Assembly: GCA_016081115.2 (NCBI GenBank)
Contig: CM071930.1
Span: 46,289,335 to 46,353,334 of the forward strand
Reading direction: 5' to 3'
Length of the DNA stretch: 64,000 nt
Source: Rehmannia glutinosa
Lineage: Eukaryota > Streptophyta > Magnoliopsida > Lamiales > Orobanchaceae
A model generated the notes under the pieces. That model made no database searches and was not told the DNA's origin. It saw only the letters and a list, made by a program, of their open reading frames with translations. Positions 55,522 to 64,000 of this stretch are shown here, in pieces. The position numbers were made by a program, and so were the translations under genes. Positions within the stretch are counted from its first letter, which is position 1. Each line of letters starts with the position of its first letter.

Positions 55522-58500
55522 CTATGATTTCCGACTGCTCTTTTCTTCAATGCCTGATTGTGCAAACCTTAGTCTTAGGACTTGAAGAACATCTTCGACT
55601 TTTACATCTTTCCTAGCCAGCAAAACCATGGCATGATAGAGCACATCTGCCATTTCCGAGGCAGTCCTAGACTTGTCCTCATTTTCCTCCAGTGTTCGGC
55701 ATAACTCATCTGCCTCTTCCCTGCAGAAAAAAGGCATATATAACTCATGTTTAGGAAAACTCTAACCTACATAATTCTTGGGATAATTACAAAACCTACC
55801 CTTGAGATTTAACCTAATTGCAAAAAAATCCAATTACCTTTTCAAATTACAAACCACTTGAAGTATTTACAAATATTTTCATGAGGTTTTTATTTGTCAC
55901 AGAAATTATCCCTCAATTAGTGCAATTTGTAGAAAAGAAGCATATATGTCAAAGGGGTATTTGTAATTTTGAAAGATAACTGGGTTTTTTTGGAATCGAG
56001 CTATAAACCTCAAGGGTTAGTATATGTATTTATCCCTATAATTCTTTGCATGAGACACTCATAAGTCAGTCTTTCTGTGTGGCACAACCCACCAAAACAA
56101 AGAAAAAACATTCAACCATGTTAAGGCCCCAAGACAACAAAACTTGAGAGAATAATCATTTTTTTCCAAGCAGCAGTAAAAGTTTCATCAATAAACTCAC
56201 ACGAACACCTTGTCAATAAAGCTAATCACACCTGATTTTTGAGCACAGTAACTTTTCATCAATCAACAAGCGTTTGGTCCATGATGATTTGCCGTCTGTG
56301 TTTCCAGACAATTCTTCTTTTCGTTTCGATATAGTTGATTCTAACGAGTACAGCGTTGTTAATGCTAGTTTATTTCCATCAACCTACAAAAAGGAATTAA
56401 CATATTAAAATGTAAAGATCAACATTCTTGCCCTTTTCTAGAAAGATATAAAGGTAAAACAGTTCCAGTTTGAAACAATAAATAATCATTGTCAAACTAC
56501 AAAATGCAGATAATAAACGTGTTTTTTTCTTTCCTTCAATTTAAAATTCAAATGCTGTAACATGAGAAAGGAGGAGAGGGACAGGATTCGACCCCTGACA
56601 TCATATATAAGAGGTTACCTGTGAATCATTTAGGACTTCATTAACTGACGTATAGTAGCAAGTCTCAGATCCAGTGTGACAAGTTGGTCCATCAGGCTTC
56701 CCGAGATAAATTATCTGGAAAATGAATGAAAATATTATTTTAATTGATCAACACCATTTAAAATGACAAGAGATTCAGCAGAAAATGTCTAATAACTTAC
56801 AGAATCACGATCGCAATCAAGAAAGACATCGCAAACATTGATGAAATTCATTGAGGTCTCTCCCTTTGTCCACAAAGTTGACCGTGACCTGCTATAGAAT
56901 GTTGCCTTCTTGGAGGAAAAGGTCTTCAAAAGGGCCTCCCTGTTGACAAACCCTTGCATTAAAACAGCTCCTGTATCAACATTTTGAGCTATTGCCACTG
57001 CCAAACCTTTGTCATCCCATTTGACACTATCCAACAAGGGATCAACCTATATTAATCTAGTTAGACAAAATGAAAAGATGAACAAAGAATACAAAATATA
57101 TATAGCATAAAGACCGTTTTCAATAAACTCTAGATATATGCAGGGGAACCTTGCTAGTGTTCAGCTATGCAAAATATCATGCAAGTGTAATAACACATCA
57201 CTACTGTGGTAGTAGACTTCTCTATACCAGAAACTCTAAGCCTTCTTTTTTTAACCCCAAGTACGTTTATTCCCTAAAATAAAAAGAAGGATCTATTCAT
57301 ATGTGGTGCTCAGATGTAGCTCGGATAATCATTGAAGTTTGAGTATCAAGCAACGATGAACACTTTCTTTTGTATACCAGATATTCAACGGTCTATGCAA
57401 CCAGGAAAGCATTAGACACCTGCCAATGTCTGGTGAATAATGTTACCAAAAAGTAGGGACTGAAAAAGATTCAGGCCACGTTACTCAAATGTAATTAAAA
57501 CCCAGGCTCAATTTTTCTTGCTCAAGAGATACAATGAAATAGTACTTGAAGCAAGCTCAATCCCATGGCCAAAGTTACAACTATAAAGCTCAAAAAATCT
57601 ACATGCTCGTATCTCAATAACTCCAAACATTTTCTTCCAGTGAAGTACTTCTAATTCCCAAAAGTAACAGAAGAATCAATCATCTTAACATGTTGCGTTC
57701 AGATGTAGCTCATGTAATCATTGAAGCTTGATCACCAAGCAACGATGAACGCTTTCTTCTATACCAGACATTCAACGGTCTCCGCAACCAGGACAGCGGT
57801 AGACACCTGCCTATGTCTGGTCAGATTCATTAAATGGAATAATTCAAAAGTCACAAGTCAGGCCACAGAGCAAGCTTCTCAAGGGGGAGGATTTGAAAGG
57901 AAAAAGAAAAACAAGAATTTATGCTCACTTTTCGAGCGAAGAATCACATATTGAGTAAATAAACATTTAAACAAAGCAATATGGGGTCCAGATGTAGCTC
58001 AAATAATTATAAGGGTAAATTATTGAGCAACGATGGACACCTCCAAAGATAAAGCGCAATGACAGATGAGAAACCCATCTATCATCTGCCTTATCTTACA
58101 TCAATTTCCCAGATATGTAACAGAATTCACCATAAGGAAATAGTGAACACCTGACTAACATCTGGTGTTTGAGGCTAATATGTGAATGTGAATGAGCTGG
58201 GGGAAAAAAGAAATGTATTCAAGCATCTTAAACCAAAACTGGAAACATTGGAGTTTACAAGGAGTTTCTAATAATATTTCTTGCTGAAAAATGTGGTTCT
58301 CCAAACAAAAACAGAGGTGCAGCAATAGACAACAGTCTAAGAATAGCTATAACAATTAATGAGATAAATAAAATAATAAATCTGGATCAAATAAGACAAA
58401 ACAATTCGAGAAATTTTCTCAGTTTCAGCTATACATACCTATAGCGCACTACAGGGATCATGCATATGTTAGCAGTTTTTGATGATGCCAACCTTAAAAC

Positions 58501-58851
58501 ATATCATGAATCTGAGATGCGAAATTATAACTTCGGCCTTTTCTCAATAAAAGTTGTTTTAAAATGAGCAAATAAACAGATATGTTAAACCACCCTAATA
58601 TCAATTTTTATACGCAGACCATGCTTTCGAAAGGCAGGTTAAAATTCATAGTCAAAGAGAAGGCAGATTTAGGTCAAATCATAAAACTCCAACCAAGTTA
58701 CCTTGGCTTCTAAATGCAAAGTTGGGTCAGAAGTTCTAAGGCAAGCGTATACAGGAGAGACCCGGGTGCAGAGCCCACTAGAAGAGCTAACGAGGCGGCA
58801 TTTTGAATGAAATCTTGGCAGTTGAAAGCAGTTGGTATAAGGAACTGCCAT
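55522..58851 (-). CDS. HISN2: HISN2: bifunctional phosphoribosyl-AMP cyclohydrolase / phosphoribosyl-ATP pyrophosphatase
   Basis: Five coding exons on the minus strand: 58851-58702, 57046-56801, 56714-56619, 56383-56232, 55720-55522 (843 bases, 280 residues), all GT/AG. It catalyses the second and third steps of histidine biosynthesis in plastids. Residues 1-50 are a Ser/Cys-rich transit peptide. The cyclohydrolase half has KWDDKGLAVAIAQNVDTGAV, SRSRSTLWTKGETS, DCDRDS and GPTCHTGSETCYYTS with its metal-binding Cys and Asp residues. The pyrophosphatase half has LTTLYSLESTISKRK, then EEADELCRTLEENEDKSRTA and EMADVLYHAMVLL (MazG-like acidic motifs). Length and motifs fit Arabidopsis HISN2. No lesion is seen. 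Introns carry a MITE (55,780) and tandem repeats (57,300-58,050). Confidence 0.96.
55780..56037. mobile_element. Mutator-type MITE in intron 4 of HISN2, 9-bp target duplication
   Basis: 258 bases starting GGGATAATTACAAAACC and ending ATTTATCCCT, flanked by perfect 9-bp repeats ATAATTCTT (55771-55779 and 56038-56046). It belongs to the same family as the MITE at 28,869. Splice sites of the flanking exons (55720 and 56232) are intact, so the gene should tolerate it. Confidence 0.85.
57310..58050 (-). repeat. Tandem repeat in intron 1 of HISN2
   Basis: A segment containing AGATGTAGCTC...ATAATCATTGAAG and, further on, GCAACGATGAAC, ACCAGA and ATTCAACGGTCT occurs at about 57,312-57,430 and again at about 57,702-57,815 (offset about 390). 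A third, partial copy starts near 57,990 (AGATGTAGCTCAAATAATT, then GAGCAACGATGGACACCT). The copies are clearly diverged. No coding role. Confidence 0.75.
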
Positions 58852-58866
58852 CAATTTCAAATTGCC

Positions 58867-59071
58867 CTGAAATGAACGGCAACTGAAAGCACGTCAATGA
58901 CAAAAAATTAAAGAAATATATACTAAAAGATACACATAACTACTTTGCATCGTTCATCAATGAGAAGAATGCAAATGTGAAAAATGTCAGGGTCGCAGAA
59001 TTAAGATCCTATATATATTTCTACCCCTCCCGCGGATGGATGCTATTGTCATCTCGGCAAGAGGATTTCGC

Positions 59072-59120
<49 letters not shown>

Positions 59121-59437
59121 AATCAGTAAAAACCAAGAGAACAAAAAGAAATGAAAATGAACAAAAATCAACAACAAAACGGTATGTATCAGTAGTTTTT
59201 CCCTTCGGATACCTCAGATTCCTAATCAGCTAGACAAATACAAGAAATCATATAATCTGACAATCCAACTACGTGATAAAAGTCTCACTTTTTATTAGCA
59301 GTGAAATGAGTGTTTCTTCATAACCTAACAAGCGAAGCATAATGTCTGAAGTCATAAAGGTCGAAATATCCCCCAGACTCAAGCACATTAAACCAAAATG
59401 GCAATCCAAGAAATGATCTTTGCACCAAAAATGTTAC
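58867..59437 (-). other. Likely 5'-UTR intron of HISN2
   Basis: On the minus strand, AAAG|GTAACA at 59438/59437 is a good donor and TTTCAG|GGCAAT at 58867/58866 a good acceptor, 15 bases upstream of the start codon at 58851. The upstream non-coding exon would run from about 59,555 to 59,438. A (TA)n microsatellite occupies about 59,075-59,118 in this intron. Inferred from splice signals only. Confidence 0.6.
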
Positions 59438-59581
59438 CTTTCTGCCGAAAAACAGTAAGCCGTCGCCGACGTTTTCAAATCTTTGTTCAGCTACAAATCA
59501 ATAAAGAATAAGAAAACAATTCGAGGGTTTATGATGCGTATAAGATCCAATCGCTGTGATGTGTGTGCGAGGATGTTCGGC

Positions 59582-59592
59582 GTATATATAAA
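59582..59592 (-). promoter_or_regulatory. Likely TATA box of HISN2
   Basis: TTTATATATAC on the minus strand, about 145 bases upstream of the 5'-UTR donor site, fits a start of transcription near 59,555. No other element is recognised. Confidence 0.5.
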
Positions 59593-59699
59593 CACCAAAA
59601 TTAGGGCTACACTCGGGACAACATTACAAAGGGTATTTGAGTAATTAACTGAAAAGAAAACATTTGTCAGCCGTTTTCCCTTCTTTGGGTTTATTACTA

Positions 59700-61050
59700 G
59701 GGGTAGAGGTGGCAATGAATCTCCCCCAAGCCCATCGGGCTAAGTCATAAAATTAAGGGCAATTGAAACAAATATTCATTTTTTTTAAGTTAATGTTAGC
59801 CTTTTATGGTTTTCGGTACTATTTTACCTAAATTTATGCTTCCATCCTTTTTTTTTACACAACAATACGCTCTAGCGAAAATTCCCAGATTTTTTTACGC
59901 TTTATTTCAAATTATTTCTAACATGTTTCTTTTAATAAATTGTTTCAAACATGTTTCTTTTAATAATTTTTCAGAGAAAAACTAAATGTTGTCATCGTTA
60001 AATAATCCATTTTATACTCGAAGTCTTATAAAAAATAAGAAATATACACATAAAAAGAGTTAAAAATGGGTAAAAATTGTATTTAAACATCGAAAACTTC
60101 ATGGAAACAACAAAGAAACATCGGAACAACATTAAAAAGGGTATGGAAATAACCTAGAAACAACGTATAGTATTTTAAACACCACATGAATCAAAAGAAC
60201 TTAAAAATAGGTGGAAACTGTATTTACACATTGAACACTACATGAAAACAACCAAAAAAATATTAGAATAACATTAAAAATATTATAGAACAACACCGAA
60301 ACAATAGAAACAATGTACAAAATAATATATGAATAAAAAACAGCATAAAAAATAGGTTAAAGTTGTTTTGAAACATCGAAACAACAAAGAAACAACATAG
60401 AAACAACAAAGAAACAAAATTTAAACAACATCGAAACAACTTATATAGCATATAAAATAATGCAGTAACAAAAACAAATGAAAAAAATAAAAATAATCAA
60501 AAAATATGCAGGAGCATAAAAAAAATAGGTACAAAAGGAAAAAAATAGGTACAAAAGTAATTGGAGTGTATTGTGTGGCAGGTGTACAAAAATCAGCGTA
60601 TTCCATGTAATTTCCCCTAAAATTAAGTTGAGTCATGCCAATCCGAAAATTTATCGGTCTGTCATTTTATATGGCCCAACTCAACCCAACAACCCAATGT
60701 GTATGTATTTTTGGGGGAAATTCCAGAAAATACTCATTTTTTTGGGAAAATGACTTTTGTACGCTCAGGGGACTTTTGTATGCTTTTTTTAACTTCCGTA
60801 GGCGCAAGGTAATTTTTTTGATTTTTTTACGCTTTTCTATTTTCTCTCTCCGTCTTTTTATTACGAAATAATTAGAAACGATTATGAAACAAGCTAGAAA
60901 CAATTGTGAAACAATATATATACATTATTTTTATTTGTAATTATTTGTGATTTGTTTTTTTTAGAATATTCTTTTAGTTCAATTCTATATTCACAGCCTA
61001 TTCTATCTTGATGAGTTTTTGGCTTCTTCTTTGAGTCTTTTTTTTTTGCC
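59700..61050. other. Low-complexity intergenic DNA with GAAACAAC-type repeats
   Basis: No gene is supportable. Bases about 60,090-60,450 are dominated by degenerate repeats of the AACATCGAAACAAC type. Bases 59,907-59,970 contain a roughly 30-base near-direct repeat (AACATGTTTCTTTTAATAA twice). Two stretches with TTTTTTTACGCTTT (about 59,895 and 60,825) look like relatives of one another, possibly decayed MITEs. Confidence 0.45.
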
Positions 61051-61053
61051 TTA

Positions 61054-62090
61054 TGTAATACCGACATTAAATTTTGAATCTCGGAATTTTAGAGGAAATT
61101 TTTCATAATTTTAAGGTATTAGATTAGTAATTTATTGGGATTTATAGCTAATTAAGATTATTATTTAAATTATATAATTCGGGTAGAAAATAATAAATTT
61201 AATTACGGGGCTTTCTATTATTTTATATTCAAAACCGAATTATTTCAAGTCCAATTACGATATAATTATGCCTTCTTTCAGTTCATTTCTGGCCCAAACC
61301 ACCAAACCCAATTTAAAAGCCCCTTAAATATTTACTATATATAGTTGTTTCCACATTTGGTAATTTCCAAAATTGGAAACTTTCCTTAAGAGGTAAGTAA
61401 ACTCTTTCTCCCTCACTCATCTTTCCAAAGAAGCTCCGATCGCCACCACCGCCATGCCGCCGCCATCGGCGGTGAAAATTAACAACCCATACCTTATTTG
61501 GATCCTTTCATCGCCCTCATTCCAAATTCGAAGTTGGAATTTCGATTTGAATCCCCGTTCACCGGCAAATCGTCGGTAAAGTTAAAAGTTCGAAACCTTT
61601 GACTCTAGATCTATGGAGATCCGACTGTTGGATTTTCACAAACCTTATACCATTAGAAAGCTCATTCAATAAGGTTTCTAACGCCACCTCCCACGTCAAG
61701 ATCGGAGATCTGGATCACCGAAACGCGTCTTGACGAATGTTCTGCAAATTCCATCGCGAACCCGCGCGACCCGCCAACTTTGACCGCCGATTCCCGGAGA
61801 TCCACTAGTTCAAAATCGGTGAGCCTTATACCGTTTTGTTTGTCTTTTCATGTACTTCAAAATACCTCAATCAATTTTATGATCGAAGTTACATTACTTT
61901 GTGAATTAAGGTCGGAATTTGACGATTTTTCTTCTAATTTCCCCCCTCAAAACGGTCTCACCTTTTCCTTTTACTTCCTTTCTTACCTCCTCTTTTCTGC
62001 CATTGATGTACGTTTTTTAGGTGTTTGTGTGTGTTTGCAGGTGTGTGTATGTGTATGTGCAGGTGTGTGCATGTGTGTGTGCGTGCGTGT
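61054..62090 (+). repeat. Possible 5' part of a chromovirus (Tekay-like) LTR
   Basis: TGTAATACCGACATTAAATT resembles the TGTAATACC-type starts of Tekay/Del LTRs as I recall them. There is a TATATATAG at about 61,340 and a CG-richer leader-like region (61,430-61,800). It is interrupted by Copia-4 at 62,091 within a TG-rich microsatellite (about 62,022-62,090). Without the partner LTR or a primer site the call is tentative; a plant gene's 5' region is an alternative. Confidence 0.35.
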
Positions 62091-62477
62091 TGTTAGGTAT
62101 CACAGGATCATTATGAAACTAAATGGATGAATTTCAGAGAAAAATACCAATTATATTTCACACAAGAATAGATTTACAGGAGATTTACAAACTCACAAAA
62201 AACTCTCAAAACTCACTCAATCTCTCAAGGATTGATTTTGATCACTCTCAAGGATCTCTATACTCTCTGTGATATTCACTCACAATGGATGATTACAACT
62301 GAAGAATGAAGCACCTATTTATAGATGGATGTGGGAGGGGTAGGTGGTTGAAGCTTCAACAATGGTGGGCTTGTTGGAAAGCTTCATACTTTCCTTGTCA
62401 AACTTGATCACCAACTCTTCAAAGATGGATGGCTTCTAGATGGAGGATGTGGCTGGAAACCTAAATTGAATTCTTCA
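62091..62477 (-). repeat. Copia-4 3' LTR (Tork/Tnt1-like)
   Basis: On the minus strand it starts TGAAGAATTCAATTTAGG at 62477 right after a polypurine tract (GGAGGGGGAGAAT, about 62478-62490) and ends ATACCTAACA at 62091 (387 bases). It has a TATA-like CTATAAATAGG (about 62,312-62,322). The stop codon of pol lies just inside the LTR at 62461-62463. The 5' LTR and target duplication partner are outside the window. Confidence 0.75.
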
Positions 62478-63980
62478 ATTCTCCCCCTCCAGCCATATCC
62501 GGAATCAGCATCTCTGCTATGTCTTTGCATAACTCAAGCTTTTCTCGTGTAACCACCTTCGTCAACATGTCTGATGGATTCTCCTTTATGTGGATTTTAA
62601 CGAGTTTCAATTGTTGTCGTTCTATTATCTCGCGTATCCAATGATATCGAATGTCAATATGTTTTGTACGAGAATGGTACATGGAGTTCTTGCTCAAGTC
62701 CAGAGCACTCTGACTGTCACAATGTACCTTGTAATATTTTTGCTTAATTCCAAGTTCTTGGAGATAACGCTTTAGCCACAACATTTCTTTACCAGCTTCA
62801 GCGGCAGCAATATACTCTGCTTCTGTTGTGGATAAAGCAACACACTTCTGCAGTCTTGACTGCCATGAAACAGCTCCCCCTGCGAAAGTGTAGAGAAATC
62901 CTGAAGTTGATTTTCTACTGTCAGGATCTCCTGCCATATCTGCATCTGTATAGCCCTCCAAGACTGGATCAGCTCCCCCGTAGCAAAGACATATTTTTGA
63001 TGTACCCTTCAAGTACCTGAGAATCCATTTCACTGCCTCCCAATGCTCCTTTCCGGGGTTAGAGAGAAAACGACTCATTGTTCCCACTGCGTGAGCAATA
63101 TCTGGTCTTGTACACACCATTGCATACATCAGACTTCCAACTGCTGAAGAATATGGTACCGATGACATTTCCCCGATCTCTTCCTTGGATGAGGGACATG
63201 CACTCTTGCTCAACTTGAAATGATTGGCTAATGGAATGCTTACTGGTTTGGCGTTGTTCATATTGAACCTCTCGAGCACTCGTTCAATATATTTCTCCTG
63301 AGATAGCCATAACCTCCGGTTTTTTTTGTCTCGAACTATCTGCATTCCCAAAATCTGTTGAGCCAGTCCTAAGTCTTTCATGTCAAAAGACTTCGAAAGT
63401 TCTTTCTTCAGCTGACTAATCTTCGTTGTATCTTTTCCCACGATCAAAATATCGTCTACGTATAGTAGAAGAACAACGAAATTTCCATCTGCAAACTTTT
63501 GAATGTAAACACATTCATTTGCATTAGTCTTTTTGTAGCCTTGACTTACCATACACGAGTCAAATTTTGTGTACCACTGCCTTGGTGCCTGCTTCAGACC
63601 ATACAAGCTCTTCTTGAGCTTGCAAACGAGATTATCACCAAATCTCAAAACCTTCTCAGTCGCTCCATGTAGATCTCTTCTTTGAGATCTCCGTGAAGAA
63701 ATGCTATCTTCACATCCATTTGTTCAAGCTCCAAGTTCATACTTGCTACTAAACCAAGAATAACTCTAATTGATGTCATCTTGACTACTGGTGAAAAAAT
63801 CTCATCAAAGTCGATTCCTTTTTTCTGTTGGAATCCCTTGACTACCAAGCGAGCTTTGTGTTTCACCACTTTTCCGCTACCATCTTTCTTCAGCTTGAAC
63901 ACCCATTTGTTTCTTAGTGCCTTCTTCCCTTTCGGAAGTTCTACGATCTCATAAGTATGATTCTTCCTGCGAGATTCCAT
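62461..63980 (-). pseudogene. Copia-4 pol, 3' part (reverse transcriptase and RNase H), window-edge partial
   Basis: From the right edge: RT N-terminus with NKWVFKLKKDGSGKVVKHKARLV-type sequence and QMDVKIAFLHGDLKEEIYME (63980-63645). A frame break at about 63,648 leads into SLYGLKQAPRQWYTKFD, LLLYVDDILIVGKD (intact YVDD), GSLMYAMVCTRPDIAHAVG, and RNase H blocks TDADMAGDPDSRKSTSGFL, STTEAEYIAAAEAGKE, HCDSQSALDLSKN and NPSDMLTKVV. The ending MAGGGELKNSI is typical of Tork/Tnt1-like elements. The 395-codon part is uninterrupted, so the copy is fairly young. The single frameshift breaks it. Confidence 0.9.
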
Positions 63981-64000
63981 TTCATCCTACATTGCTTGCA

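Noticed and set aside
61780..62130. 116-codon frame ending in Cys/Val repeats
   Set aside because: Its end is the TG microsatellite plus Copia-4 LTR sequence, and its beginning shows no recognisable domain.

Overview
The window is nuclear DNA of a flowering plant, probably a eudicot. The evidence is three spliced single-copy-type plant genes (a mitochondrial iron-sulfur scaffold gene of the ISU type, a clade-B protein phosphatase 2C of the AP2C type, and the bifunctional histidine-biosynthesis gene HISN2) embedded in nested plant retrotransposons, LINEs and MITEs. There are no operons or bacterial features. The species cannot be named from the sequence.

Bases 1-28,722 are a retrotransposon nest. 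A Sirevirus-like Ty1/copia element (element 1: right part of a 5' LTR, decayed gag, decayed pol remnant, 3' LTR cut at about 6,943) abuts a minus-strand Ty3/gypsy Athila/Tat-type element that has gag and protease but no reverse transcriptase. The LTR of that gypsy element (10,333-12,000) sits inside the env-like ORF of a second, minus-strand Sirevirus-like element (Copia-1, 12,001-26,427). Copia-1 is itself split at 15,705/23,183 by a complete related element (element 2, 15,706-23,177, target duplication CTATT) with open gag and env-like frames but no pol. A second gypsy remnant (26,568-28,722) follows.

Bases 28,860-31,250 hold a Mutator-type MITE with a 9-bp target duplication and a broken MULE transposase gene. 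The gene-bearing stretch follows: ISU1-like (31,741-34,847, plus strand, 3 exons), a duplicated GA-rich block, and an AP2C-like phosphatase (38,073-35,936, minus strand, 4 exons, with an apparent frameshift near the N-terminus). Bases 39,267-54,363 are mainly LINEs: a 5'-truncated insertion with an 18-bp target duplication, a nearly full-length minus-strand LINE carrying a hAT-type MITE, and a third fragment split by a decayed copia element (Copia-3, target duplication GCTCA). HISN2 occupies 59,555-55,522 on the minus strand (5 coding exons, a 5'-UTR intron, and MITE and tandem-repeat insertions in its introns). The right end holds low-complexity DNA, a possible Tekay-like LTR start and the 3' part of another copia element (Copia-4), cut by the window edge.

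The most unusual signal is in the element 1/2 LTRs. About 280 bases carry nine consecutive hairpins with a nearly constant GTGGT loop. The stem sequences differ from hairpin to hairpin but stay self-complementary, and at least one base pair shows a compensatory double change between LTR copies. The array lies between the TATA box and the AATAAA signal, so it should be in the R region of the element RNA. All coordinates and splice sites were read by eye; no alignments, folding programs or database searches were run.
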